This document shows, one piece after another, positions 1 to 8,520 of a stretch of DNA of 64,000 nucleotides (the stretch's first letter is position 1; each line of letters opens with the position of its first letter). The notes below the pieces were generated by a model, which did no database searches, had not been told where the DNA came from, and was given only the letters and a program-made list of their open reading frames with translations. Origin of the DNA: JAHEKO01 sp965212505 (GTDB lineage: Bacteria; Acidobacteriota; Thermoanaerobaculia; Multivoradales; JAHEKO01); contig OZ243123.1 in assembly GCA_965212505.1 (NCBI GenBank), positions 2,914,001-2,978,000 of the forward strand. The letters are read 5' to 3'. A program made the translations under genes and the position numbers.

Positions 1-1454
1 ACCAGCAGTACGGTACCGAGGTCGAGTACGACGACCTCGTGACCGCGTCGATCAACGGCCTGGTCTCGACGCTCGACCCGCACACCAGCTTCCTCAGCCG
101 GCAGGCGTACTCGAGCATGCGCGAACGCCAGCGCTCGAGCTTCCACGGCCTCGGCATTTTGGTGGGCCTCAGAAACGGTCAGCTCACCGTGATCACTCCG
201 ATCGAAGGCACTCCGGCTTCTCGGATGGGCCTGCGCGCAGGCGACGTGATCAACAAGATCGAGGGTGAGTCGACGGAGAGTATGAACATCGACGACGCCG
301 TCAGCCGCCTGAAGGGGCCGAAGGGCACCAGCGTTCTCGTCGAGATCGTTCGACAGGGGCTCGACGAACCGCTCGAGCTCTCGATCACCCGCGCCGAGAT
401 CCCGCAGGAGACGGTGCGCTACGTCTACATGATCACTCCGGAGACGGGCTACATCTCGGTCTCCGACTTCAACCGTGGCACCGGCAAAGAGGTCGCCGAG
501 GCGATCGCGAACCTCAAAGAGCAGGGCATGGAGCGGCTGCTCCTCGACCTGCGCAACAACGGCGGCGGTCTCCTCGACCAGGCGATCGAGGTCGCCGATC
601 AGTTCCTCCCGGACGGGGCCAAGATCGTCGAGACCCGCGGCCGCACTCGCGAGTCGTTCCAGGAGTACTACGCGAGCACCCGCCACACCGAGCTGGACCT
701 ACCAGTTGTTGTGCTGGTCAATCACGGCACCGCCTCGGCGGCGGAGATTCTGGCCGGCGCGATCCAGGACCACGACATCGGCCTGATCGTCGGCACGCCG
801 ACCTGGGGTAAAGGCCTCGTGCAGACGGTCTACTCGCTGTCGTACGAATCGGGCATCGCGCTCACCACCGCCAAGTACTACACGCCCTCCGGCCGCTTGA
901 TCCAACGCGATTACACCTCCTGGTTCGACTACGCCACTCACAGCAACGGCCGGGACGAAGACGACAGCGAACCGGCCGGAGAGGCATTCCGCACCGACCT
1001 CGGACGCGAGGTCTTCGGGGGTGGCGGCATTACCCCGGACATCGAGATCGAGGGCCGCGAGATTTCGACCCTGCTGCAGTACCTCCTGAGTCGCAGCGCC
1101 TTCTTCGACTTCGCCAACCAGTACACGACGGACCACGTGATCGAGAGTCCGGACTGGAAGCCGTCGGCCGAGCTGATGGCGGACTTCCGCTCCTGGCTTC
1201 TCGACGAAGGGCTGGCCAACGAAGAAGAGGTCGAAGGCCTGGCCGTCGAGGAGAACGGGTCGATCGCCGAGCGCTATCTGCACGCCGAGATCTTCAACTC
1301 GGCCTTCGGCATCGAAGCGCGCTACCAGATCTTGGCCGCGGGCGATCAGCAGGTGATCCGCGGGCTCGAGGCGTTCGACGAGGCGATCCGCCTGCTCGCA
1401 CTCCGGCGTCAACTCGACTCCGGCGAGCAACGGACCGCGGCTGCCGGGCTCTAG
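1..1454 (+). CDS. S41 family C-terminal processing protease (5' truncated)
   Basis: Carboxy-terminal processing serine protease of peptidase family S41, cut by the left edge of the window. The frame is already open from base 3, so the GTG at 39 is not the true start. Visible parts in order: the family segment STLDPHTSFL, a PDZ domain (roughly visible residues 35-115) that binds substrate C-termini, then the catalytic core with DLRNNGGGLLDQA, the nucleophilic Ser in GTASAAE and the Lys base in TWGKGLVQ. About 130 residues follow the core. Such enzymes act in the periplasm on misfolded or C-terminally processed proteins. The signal peptide would lie outside the window. The next gene is convergent. 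Confidence 0.93.
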   Translation, partial: QQYGTEVEYDDLVTASINGLVSTLDPHTSFLSRQAYSSMRERQRSSFHGLGILVGLRNGQLTVITPIEGTPASRMGLRAGDVINKIEGESTESMNIDDAVSRLKGPKGTSVLVEIVRQGLDEPLELSITRAEIPQETVRYVYMITPETGYISVSDFNRGTGKEVAEAIANLKEQGMERLLLDLRNNGGGLLDQAIEVADQFLPDGAKIVETRGRTRESFQEYYASTRHTELDLPVVVLVNHGTASAAEILAGAIQDHDIGLIVGTPTWGKGLVQTVYSLSYESGIALTTAKYYTPSGRLIQRDYTSWFDYATHSNGRDEDDSEPAGEAFRTDLGREVFGGGGITPDIEIEGREISTLLQYLLSRSAFFDFANQYTTDHVIESPDWKPSAELMADFRSWLLDEGLANEEEVEGLAVEENGSIAERYLHAEIFNSAFGIEARYQILAAGDQQVIRGLEAFDEAIRLLALRRQLDSGEQRTAAAGL

Positions 1455-1520
1455 TCTGGCCTTCCACCGCGGGTCGACTGCGCGACGACGTCTGTCGGTC
1501 GTGCGGCCTCTTGGCTAGCT

Positions 1521-2459
1521 CTACGACTCGGCCGGCGCCGATGTCAGTCCGCTGAGAAAACTCGTCGAGAGCTCACCCAGCGCCTCGAGATCGTAGCCGC
1601 CCTCGAGCGCGGCGACGATCCGACCGTCGCACATCTCGTCGGCGAGCGCGCCGAGAAGCTCCCCCCAGCGCCCGAACTCTTCGACCGAGACCTCCATCCC
1701 GCCGAGCGGGTCACCCCGCCACGCATCAAACCCGGCCGACAGAAGCAGCACCTCGGGCTCGAAGGCTCGGAGCGCGGGCAACACGCTCTTTTCGATGGCC
1801 ACTCGGTAGCCGGCGTCACCGGTTCCGGCGGGGAGTGGCACGTTGAGCGTCGCTCCGAGCCCGTCACCGATTCCGCGCTCTCCGGCCGCCCCCGTCCCCG
1901 GGTAGAACGGGAACTGGTGGGTCGACGTGAAGAAGACGTCGGCGCGGTCTTCGAACAGATGCTGGGTGCCGTTGCCGTGGTGCACGTCGAAATCGAAGAT
2001 GGCGACCCGGGCGGCGCCGGCCTGGCGGAGGTACTCGGCGGCCACCGCGATCGTATTGAAGTAGCAAAAGCCCATCGCCATCGCCCGCTCTGCATGATGT
2101 CCTGGCGGCCGTACCGCGACGAAGGCCTGTCGCCGCTCGCCCGCGACGACCCAGTCCGCCGCCTCGAGCGCGCATTCGACCGCTGCAACAGAGGCGTCCC
2201 AGGTGCCGGGTGAGAGCGGGTTGTCGCTCGAGTCGATGAGCCCGTCACCACGCTCGATCGCCCGCCGCAGCCGCTCGACGTAGCGCTCGTCGTGCACCGC
2301 AGCGATCGCCGCCTCGGTCCGCACGTCTTCGGCGGTGGACGTGACCTCCCAGCGATCTGCCAGTGCGTCGCGAACCCGACGCAGGCGCTCGGGTACCTCC
2401 GGGAAGCCGAACGGCATCGCGTGCTCGAGACAACGGTCGTCGCTCCAGATTCGAAGCAC
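1521..2459 (-). CDS. Histone deacetylase superfamily (AcuC/HDAC-like) hydrolase
   Basis: Zn-dependent deacetylase-superfamily protein, about 312 aa. Family motifs are intact: RPPGHHAERA (paired active-site His), FDFDVHHGNGTQ (metal-binding Asp/His), LLSAGFDAWRGDP (metal-binding Asp) and LEGGYDLEAL (Gly-Gly-Tyr). Bacterial members deacetylate proteins, acetyl-polyamines or small molecules; the substrate cannot be told here. I chose the GTG at 2459 because the frame upstream overlaps the sigma-factor gene without conserved features, and homologues begin close to the RIWSDDRC segment. Only 7 nt separate it from the sigma stop codon, so the two genes are probably translationally coupled. Confidence 0.88.
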   Translation of the reverse strand: MLRIWSDDRCLEHAMPFGFPEVPERLRRVRDALADRWEVTSTAEDVRTEAAIAAVHDERYVERLRRAIERGDGLIDSSDNPLSPGTWDASVAAVECALEAADWVVAGERRQAFVAVRPPGHHAERAMAMGFCYFNTIAVAAEYLRQAGAARVAIFDFDVHHGNGTQHLFEDRADVFFTSTHQFPFYPGTGAAGERGIGDGLGATLNVPLPAGTGDAGYRVAIEKSVLPALRAFEPEVLLLSAGFDAWRGDPLGGMEVSVEEFGRWGELLGALADEMCDGRIVAALEGGYDLEALGELSTSFLSGLTSAPAES

Positions 2460-2466
2460 GTCGGCA

Positions 2467-3141
2467 TCATAGCTCCCGCCCGTCGGTCGAAACGAGCGGC
2501 TGTCCCCGCACCGGCAGCGGTACCCCTCGCTCCTCCAGCCGACGCCGAGCACGGTGTACGACGGAATCGATACTGTTCGGCGTCAAGCCCTTGCCCAAAG
2601 CCCGCGCGATGTCTCGACTCGGCCACCCCTTGACGCATGCCAGGTAGAGCACCCGCAGGTCGCGCGCCGGTTGTCGCGGACCCACGACCTCGCGGCAGCG
2701 CTGCATGAAGACGACTCTGGTTTCGATCGCGAGGAGCCGCTGCTCGGGACTCATCGAAGGATCGATCGCGTCGAGCTCCTCACCCGTCGGCCGAATCGGC
2801 ATGGCCACCACCCGCCCTCGGCCGCGCTTCGCCGCAATCTCAGACCGGACGCGGTCGATGGCGACCGTCTCGGCGATTCGCCCCAGGTAGGCGGAGATCG
2901 CCTCCTCCGAACGGCCCCGACAGTTCAGCAGATACCTGCCACCCCGGTCGAGGAGCTTGCAATAGACCTCCTGTACGAGGTCCTCCGGCTCCACGGCGAG
3001 CCGCCAGGCGCCCGAGCGACGCAATCCCCGTCGTACCCCCGACTCCAACCGCTTCTCGTAGCGCTTCCGGAACTCTCGCCATGCCTCCGGATCACGTTCC
3101 GCGCACCCGCGCAGGAGTTCCTGCGCCTCGCTCTCTTCCAT
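2467..3141 (-). CDS. Sigma-70 family (ECF-like) RNA polymerase sigma factor
   Basis: A 224-aa sigma factor with region 2 (DPEAWREFRKRYEKRLE to VEPEDLVQEVYCKLL, about residues 17-70) and a C-terminal region 4 helix-turn-helix (SRDIARALGKGLTPNSID then HRARRRLEE). There is no region 1 or 3. The linker between regions 2 and 4 is long and starts with a basic segment (AAKRGRGR). The ATG at 3141 is chosen because AAGGAG (3148-3153) sits 6 nt upstream; the longer in-frame extension has no ribosome-binding site. The stop lies 7 nt before the deacetylase start. A perfect 20-bp palindrome is located about 50 bp upstream. The ECF subgroup and target genes are unknown. Confidence 0.85.
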   Translation of the reverse strand: MEESEAQELLRGCAERDPEAWREFRKRYEKRLESGVRRGLRRSGAWRLAVEPEDLVQEVYCKLLDRGGRYLLNCRGRSEEAISAYLGRIAETVAIDRVRSEIAAKRGRGRVVAMPIRPTGEELDAIDPSMSPEQRLLAIETRVVFMQRCREVVGPRQPARDLRVLYLACVKGWPSRDIARALGKGLTPNSIDSVVHRARRRLEERGVPLPVRGQPLVSTDGREL

Positions 3142-3193
3142 CGTCCGCTCCTTTCGAAGAGGGAGCGGAGGTGCCGAGTCCACGGCGCATCGA

Positions 3194-3213
3194 CACCGGC
3201 CGATCGGCCGGTG
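3194..3213. promoter_or_regulatory. 20-bp perfect palindrome upstream of sigma gene
   Basis: CACCGGCCGATCGGCCGGTG reads identically on both strands and is centred about 62 bp upstream of the sigma-factor ATG, in the 258-bp gap below the ATP-grasp gene. A site this long suits a dimeric regulator or a cruciform. No clear -10/-35 pair was found next to it. Function is inferred from position only. Confidence 0.45.
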
Positions 3214-3399
3214 CGCAGGCAGAGCCGCGGATGGTAGCACAGCGGCAATACGCTGGCGCGATCTCGGCCGGATCGCGACGAGGGCACTCCGATGAAGCAA
3301 GCTCGTGGGAAAGCACGAAGAGTGCCCCCGTCGCGCAACGGCAATCTACGCGCCGGTCTTCACACGAAGATCACGGTCGCTTCGCGCTTTTGTCGCGGC

Positions 3400-4620
3400 T
3401 CAGCCGGCGTGAACGCGGACCGTTCGCCCGATCTCTTCGCAGATGCCCCGCAACGCGTCGTAGTCGGGGTGACGCAGACGGATCCAGGCGTTGGCCATGT
3501 AGCCGGCTTCGATCGGCAGGGTGTGCGAGCCCGGAGCGGGCAGGTGAGCATCGATGATCTCGTTGCCAAATCGCGCCTGGATCTCGTCGATCCCCTCGTA
3601 GGCGCGGACCTGGCCGTCCGCTGTCGGGCGCAGAGAGACCATCGCGGCCGAGTAGTTTCGCGACGGCGGCGACTCGCACCGACCGTTCGCGACCGCCATG
3701 CCCCACTCCGTGTAGAGATCGATGTCGTTGGCGGCGCAGTAGAGATCCCACACCGAGACGCCCGGCGGACGACAACCGATCTCCGAGAACTTGAGCCCCT
3801 TCGGCCCGTAGAACCACTCCATGTGGGTCGCCGAGGTGCCGATGCCCAGCGCTCGGTTGACCCGCAGGCCCATCTCCTTGATCTCGTCGTAGCCGGGCGC
3901 GCCCACACGATTGGTCGTGATCACGAAGGGTGTGATCCAACGCTCGCGCATCGCCTCGAGGACGCCCGGGTAGTAGTGCGAGACAAACTCGTGCGCCACC
4001 TCGCCGTTGATGCTGAGCGTGTCGTAGAAGCCCTCGTGCCCTTCGATGAACTCTTCTGCCGCTACCGAGTGGCCGCGGTCGATGCCGTGCGTCTTGATCG
4101 CGCTCTCGAGCTGCTCGGCGTTGTCGACGCGCTCGGTATCCGCGGCGCCTGCGCCACTGCGCGGCTTGAGGATGATCGGAAAACCGACACGACGACCGAA
4201 CTCTCGCGCCTCCTCGGCCGAAGCGACGCCGGCGGACGCCGCACAGGGAACACCGGCCTCTCTCAGGATCTGCTTCATGGCGGGTTTGTCGCGGCAGAGA
4301 AACGCCGTCTCGACCGAGGTCCCCGGAATGGTCGCCGCCTCGCGCACCTTCGCCACAGGCAAGATGTGCGCCTCGACCGTCGCCTCCATACGATCCACCC
4401 ACTCTCGCGACTGGATGCGTCGTACGGTCGCCAAGAGCGCCCCCTCGTCACACACCGAGCTGATCTGTTCGTAGCCGTAGAGCCAGCTCTTCAGATCGGG
4501 ATCGAGGGCTTCGGCCGGCGCTTCGCCGATGCCCGTGACACGCGCGCCGGCGGCATGCAGGCCGCGCACGAACTCGCGTTGATTGGTCGGGAACCTCGGC
4601 TCGATGAAGAGTACGTGCAC
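3400..4620 (-). CDS. ATP-grasp ligase-type protein A
   Basis: A 406-aa ATP-grasp superfamily protein. Order: N-terminal Rossmann-like domain beginning VLFIEPRFPTNQREFVRG (residues 3-20), a linker, then the ATP-grasp fold with the nucleotide-binding lysine segment VGFPIILKPRSGAGAADT, the hinge EEFIEGHEGF, and the Mg-binding acidic segment FSEIGCRPPG. These enzymes usually join a carboxylate to an amine or thiol through an acyl-phosphate; the substrates are unknown. It starts with ATG at 4620, preceded by AAGGAG 12 nt upstream. It is divergent from two paralogues that share its length, N-terminal strand and C-terminal domain, so the three probably form one functional unit. Homology to carbamoyl-phosphate-synthase-like ligases is general only. 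Confidence 0.85.
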   Translation of the reverse strand: MHVLFIEPRFPTNQREFVRGLHAAGARVTGIGEAPAEALDPDLKSWLYGYEQISSVCDEGALLATVRRIQSREWVDRMEATVEAHILPVAKVREAATIPGTSVETAFLCRDKPAMKQILREAGVPCAASAGVASAEEAREFGRRVGFPIILKPRSGAGAADTERVDNAEQLESAIKTHGIDRGHSVAAEEFIEGHEGFYDTLSINGEVAHEFVSHYYPGVLEAMRERWITPFVITTNRVGAPGYDEIKEMGLRVNRALGIGTSATHMEWFYGPKGLKFSEIGCRPPGVSVWDLYCAANDIDLYTEWGMAVANGRCESPPSRNYSAAMVSLRPTADGQVRAYEGIDEIQARFGNEIIDAHLPAPGSHTLPIEAGYMANAWIRLRHPDYDALRGICEEIGRTVRVHAG

Positions 4621-4703
4621 GACTCGACTCCTTCGGTTGGGCGTGGGAAGCGCGAGTATATGGCCCCGGTCGCGCCAAAGGGCATAGTATCGACGCCTCT
4701 ACG
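4621..4703. promoter_or_regulatory. Divergent promoter region of the ATP-grasp cluster
   Basis: An 83-bp gap separates the minus-strand and plus-strand ATP-grasp genes. It holds a TATACT hexamer on the minus strand (4655-4660) and TAGTAT on the plus strand (4685-4690). The plus-strand hexamer ends 13 nt before the ATG at 4704, which has no Shine-Dalgarno. No convincing -35 box accompanies either hexamer, so the assignment is tentative. Shared control of both directions is plausible. Confidence 0.4.
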
Positions 4704-5930
4704 ATGCCGAACGTTCTCTTCGTCGCGCCCTACTCGGCACGCGCCACCATGCGGTTCACCCGCTGCGCCGCAACCGAGCCAGATGTCCGCCTCGGACTGA
4801 TCAGCCATCAGCCGCTGGAAGCGGTCCCGAGCTCGCTCCGCGGCCACCTCGCGGGGCACTGGCAGGTCGACAACGCGCTCGATCCGGACCAACTGGAACG
4901 GGCCACGCGCGGCCTCGCTGAGCAGCTCGGCGGTGCGGATCGTCTGATCGGCGTCCTCGAACATCTGCAGGTGCAGCTCGCGCAGGTCCGCGAGCGCACG
5001 GGCATCGCGGGGATGAGTGTCGAGACCGCCAAGAACTTCCGCGACAAGGCGCGCATGAAGACGGTATTGCGCAACGCCGGCGTGCCGTGCGCGCGGCATC
5101 AACTCGCGAGATCGGCTGACGAAGCGATCACCTTCGCAAAAAGCGTCGAGGGTGCGCTGGTGGTCAAACCGCCCGCAGGCGCCGGCGCCAAGGCGACGTT
5201 TCGGGTCAATCGAATGGCCCAGCTCGAGGAGCTCCTCGCAGCATCCCCGCCCTCCTCGGGCAATCCCGTTCTGCTCGAGGAGTTTTTGACCGGCAAGGAA
5301 CGTACGTTCGACGGTGTGGTGCTCAATGGGCGGCTTGTCTGGCACTCCATCTCGCACTACCACCCCACGCCGCTCGAGGTCCTCGAGAACCCGTGGATCC
5401 AGTGGTGCATCCTCTTCCCGCGCGAGGTCGATGGCCCCGAGTACGAAGCCATCCGAAAGATCGGCGAACGCTCGCTCTCCGCCCTCGGGCTCGAGACCGG
5501 CGTCTTCCACCTCGAGTGGTTTGAGCTCGCCGACGGCCGACTCGCCGTCTCGGAGGTCGCCGCACGCCCGCCGGGCGCACAGATCACTTCACTGCTCGGC
5601 TTCTCGCACGAGTTCGACTTCTACCGCGCCTGGGCCCGCCTGATGATCCACCATCAGTTCGAGCCGCCGACCCGGCGATACGCCAGCGGCGCAGTTTTTC
5701 TGCGAGCGCAGGGGCATGGCCAGCGCATCACCCGAGTACGCGGTCTCGAGGAGGCACAGCGGCGCATGGGCGACCTGGTCGTGGAAGCCAACGTCCCAGA
5801 GCCTGGACAGCCGCGCGGCGAAGGGTACGAGGGAGATGGCTACGTGCTCATCCGGCACCCCGAGACCGCCGTCGTCCGCGAAGCTCTGGGCCTCCTCACG
5901 CGCACGCTACGCGTGGAGACCGACGGATGA
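4704..5930 (+). CDS. ATP-grasp ligase-type protein B
   Basis: A 408-aa paralogue of the two neighbouring ATP-grasp proteins. It begins PNVLFVAPYSARATMRF and has the conserved SVETAKNFRDKARMKTVL segment before the grasp fold, the ATP-binding EGALVVKPPAGAGAKAT segment, the hinge LLEEFLTGKERTFDG, and the metal-binding VSEVAARPPGAQ segment. Its N-terminal 100 residues diverge more from A and C than the catalytic half does, suggesting a different carboxylate or carrier. Its TGA stop overlaps the ATG of protein C (ATGA), indicating translational coupling. No Shine-Dalgarno is visible. The substrate is unknown. Confidence 0.85.
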   Translation: MPNVLFVAPYSARATMRFTRCAATEPDVRLGLISHQPLEAVPSSLRGHLAGHWQVDNALDPDQLERATRGLAEQLGGADRLIGVLEHLQVQLAQVRERTGIAGMSVETAKNFRDKARMKTVLRNAGVPCARHQLARSADEAITFAKSVEGALVVKPPAGAGAKATFRVNRMAQLEELLAASPPSSGNPVLLEEFLTGKERTFDGVVLNGRLVWHSISHYHPTPLEVLENPWIQWCILFPREVDGPEYEAIRKIGERSLSALGLETGVFHLEWFELADGRLAVSEVAARPPGAQITSLLGFSHEFDFYRAWARLMIHHQFEPPTRRYASGAVFLRAQGHGQRITRVRGLEEAQRRMGDLVVEANVPEPGQPRGEGYEGDGYVLIRHPETAVVREALGLLTRTLRVETDG

Positions 5931-7144
5931 ACGTCCTCTTCTTCTCCCCCGGCTTCCCCGGCGAGATGCCCCACTTCGTGCGCGGCCTGGCCGAAGTGGG
6001 CGCGCGGGTGATCGGCGTCGGCGATCAGCCGGCTGGGGCCCTGCCCGACGTCGCCCGGCACGCTCTGACGAACTACATCCAGGTCGGCTCGCTCTTTGAC
6101 GAAGAGGCGGTCGTATCGGAGGTTCGCAGCGAGCTGAACGGCCTGCGCATCGATCGGGTCGAGTCGCTCTGGGAGCCCGGCATGCTGCTGGCGGCTCGCC
6201 TCCGGGAAGCTCTCGGCGTACCGGGCATGACCGTGGAGCAGACCGTGCCGTTCCGCGACAAGGTCGTCATGAAGAACGTCCTCCAGGCCGCCGGCCTACG
6301 CACGCCCCATCACGCAAGAGCGACGACCGAGTCTGAGGTGCGCGCAGCGGCGGAACGGATCGGCTATCCGCTGATCGTCAAGCCGGTGGCGGGCGCAGGC
6401 TCGGCCGACACCTACCGTCTCGACGGACCAGACGATCTCGAGCGCGCTCTGCCGGCAGTTCGGCACGTCGCCGAGCTCTCCGTCGAGGAGTTCATCGAAG
6501 GCGAGGAGTTCACCTTCGACACGATCTGCCACGGCGGCGAGATCGCGTACCACAACGTCTCTTGGTATCGACCGCGGCCACTCCTCCAGCGGCAACTCGA
6601 ATGGGTCAGCCCGCAGACCGTCGCCCTCAGAGACGTCGACGCACCTCATCTTCAGTCCGGAGTCGAGCTCGGCGTCAAGACCTTGAAGGCGCTCGGCTTC
6701 CGTGACGGCTTCACGCACATGGAGTGGTTCCTGAAAGAGGATGGCGAGGCGGTCTTCGGCGAGATCGGAGCCCGGCCTCCCGGAGCACGCTCGGTCGACA
6801 TCATGAACTACGCCTGCGACCTCGACGTCTTCCGCGGCTGGGCCGAGGCCGTCTGCCACGGCCGGTTCTCACAACCGGTCGCACGCCGCTACAACGCGGC
6901 GATCATCTTCAAGCGCGCTCAGGGCGAGGGCCGAATCCAGCGCATCGAGGGCATCCCGAGCCTCCACTACCGCTACGGGCGGCACATCGTCGGAGCCGAG
7001 CTCCTGCCCGTCGGTGCGCACCGCCGGAACTGGAAGCAGACGCTGCTCTCAGACGGTTGGGTGTTCGTGCGACACCGCGATCTCCAGACGACGCTCGAGA
7101 TCGCCGACGCCGTGGGCAGCGAGCTGCAGATGTACGCCGAGTAG
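5927..7144 (+). CDS. ATP-grasp ligase-type protein C
   Basis: A 405-aa ATP-grasp protein whose start overlaps the end of protein B by 4 bp. N-terminal NVLFFSPGFPGEMPHFVRGL resembles protein A more than B. It has TVEQTVPFRDKVVMKNVL, the ATP-binding IGYPLIVKPVAGAGSADT segment, the hinge VEEFIEGEEFTFD and the acidic metal ligand in FGEIGARPPGARS. The C-terminal domain (about residues 300-405, RRYNAAIIFKRAQGEG onward) is shared by all three paralogues. Predicted cytoplasmic ligase. With A and B it could carry out sequential condensations in one pathway, but no substrate-making or exporting gene lies beside it. Confidence 0.85.
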   Translation: MNVLFFSPGFPGEMPHFVRGLAEVGARVIGVGDQPAGALPDVARHALTNYIQVGSLFDEEAVVSEVRSELNGLRIDRVESLWEPGMLLAARLREALGVPGMTVEQTVPFRDKVVMKNVLQAAGLRTPHHARATTESEVRAAAERIGYPLIVKPVAGAGSADTYRLDGPDDLERALPAVRHVAELSVEEFIEGEEFTFDTICHGGEIAYHNVSWYRPRPLLQRQLEWVSPQTVALRDVDAPHLQSGVELGVKTLKALGFRDGFTHMEWFLKEDGEAVFGEIGARPPGARSVDIMNYACDLDVFRGWAEAVCHGRFSQPVARRYNAAIIFKRAQGEGRIQRIEGIPSLHYRYGRHIVGAELLPVGAHRRNWKQTLLSDGWVFVRHRDLQTTLEIADAVGSELQMYAE

Positions 7145-7196
7145 CGTCGCCCGCTCGAAGTTGCTCCGGCTCTCCCCGCTCGACCAGGGACGGGAG

Positions 7197-8402
7197 CTAG
7201 TCCTGGCGGATCAGAAGCGCGCCGGAGGGAACCCAGCCGGTCGTGCCGGAGCTCTGGATCAACAAGAACTCACCGTCTCCACTCTTGTCGACCACCGAAA
7301 CGAGATCGCCGCCGATGAGGGTCGTCACCGCAGGACTCGTCGCCGTCGGCTCTGACCGAACCGTCGCTCTTTCCGTACCCACGAGCGCCGAGGGCGGAGC
7401 CAGGAAGGGGAATTCGTCCCGAAACTCGACGTCGTTCTTGTTCACGCAGTCACGCCTCTCGACCGCCTTGGTGAGGAGTGTGAGAATCGTATCGGTGACG
7501 TCGTCATCCGGTCGACGACCGTTGGGCCAGGTCGTACGCTGCGTGCGCTGCATGTTCAGTACGTCGGGCGCCAGGTCGCTGAGGATCGCCTGAGCCTCCG
7601 CCTCCGTATTGAAAACCCGCAGCGTGTCCAGGATGTCGTCGCCGAAGATTTGAAGCTGCTGCGAGGGCGCGGTTTGATTGAACTCGTTCTTGCGTGAACC
7701 GTCGCCGACGGGGTTGAGCTTGGCCGGCGGGATGGTCATGGTGTTGAGCAGCGGCTGCCCCGCCTGATCCTGCTTCGTCCTGGCCCAAAAGCCTACTGTC
7801 TGAAGCGGCGGAGTGTTCCCGCGCAGCGCCGACGCCGGGATGGAGAGCGCGATCGACAGGACGTTGAAGCCCGCGAAGCTGTCCCTTCGTGGCGGACACG
7901 TCGCCGGTTGGAAGAGAAACTCGGCGTTCGCGAAGAAGGGATCGTCGACGTAGCCTCCGAACAGCTGGGAGCCGTCGTCCCCCTCGATGATCGAGGGGGC
8001 GCATCCGAACGGAGTGGTCCTTCCGACCGCGAACCGCCCTCGCATCGTCGGGTCAGGGTGTTTCTTGTACTTGCCGACCAGGCGCTGCGCGCCGTCGCTT
8101 TTCTGGCCGCCGAACTTGAAGTTGATCTGGACGTCCTCGACGAGATCGCCGTCGAGGTCGTACAAGAACTTGAGGCCCTTCTTCGGGAAGACACTGTCGG
8201 CGTCGGCCTGGGGGAACAGATTGGCAATGGTGATGATCCGGCTTCCGTCGTCACTCATGAACATGAAGACGTCGGTGAGGTCCGCCTTCGGGTTGGACAC
8301 CAGTGCGGGAGCCTCGCGGTGGTCAGCGGCACGGGCAACGATGGCCAAACCGAGGAGCTGAACGGCGATGAATAGGAGCGCTACTGCGGCGAGCCTCGGC
8401 AT
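7197..8402 (-). CDS. Secreted DUF4331-type protein with C-terminal SH3 domain
   Basis: About 401 aa. A signal peptide (MPRLAAVALLFIAVQLLGL to ARA) is followed by a DUF4331-like region starting DHREAPALVSNPKADLTDVF, which holds many Asp residues and GDLVEDVQINFKF. The last about 60 residues form a bacterial SH3-like domain (ATVRSEPTATSPAVT to TTGWVPSGALL). Start ATG 8402 is chosen because GGGAGG lies just upstream and the signal peptide begins there. DUF4331 function is unknown; the SH3 domain may bind cell wall. It is the last gene downstream of the collagen-like block, 118 nt past its stop, with its own ribosome-binding site, so co-transcription is possible but not shown. Confidence 0.75.
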   Translation of the reverse strand: MPRLAAVALLFIAVQLLGLAIVARAADHREAPALVSNPKADLTDVFMFMSDDGSRIITIANLFPQADADSVFPKKGLKFLYDLDGDLVEDVQINFKFGGQKSDGAQRLVGKYKKHPDPTMRGRFAVGRTTPFGCAPSIIEGDDGSQLFGGYVDDPFFANAEFLFQPATCPPRRDSFAGFNVLSIALSIPASALRGNTPPLQTVGFWARTKQDQAGQPLLNTMTIPPAKLNPVGDGSRKNEFNQTAPSQQLQIFGDDILDTLRVFNTEAEAQAILSDLAPDVLNMQRTQRTTWPNGRRPDDDVTDTILTLLTKAVERRDCVNKNDVEFRDEFPFLAPPSALVGTERATVRSEPTATSPAVTTLIGGDLVSVVDKSGDGEFLLIQSSGTTGWVPSGALLIRQD

Positions 8403-8520
8403 GAAGACCTCCCGAATCCGATCGATTCCTGGAGGCAGTCTAGCAGCGGAACCCATGCCCCCATGGAGCCGACAACAGCCGCACAGGGGCGAGGCCCGGG
8501 AGCGCCGAGCGCCCGCGTAG

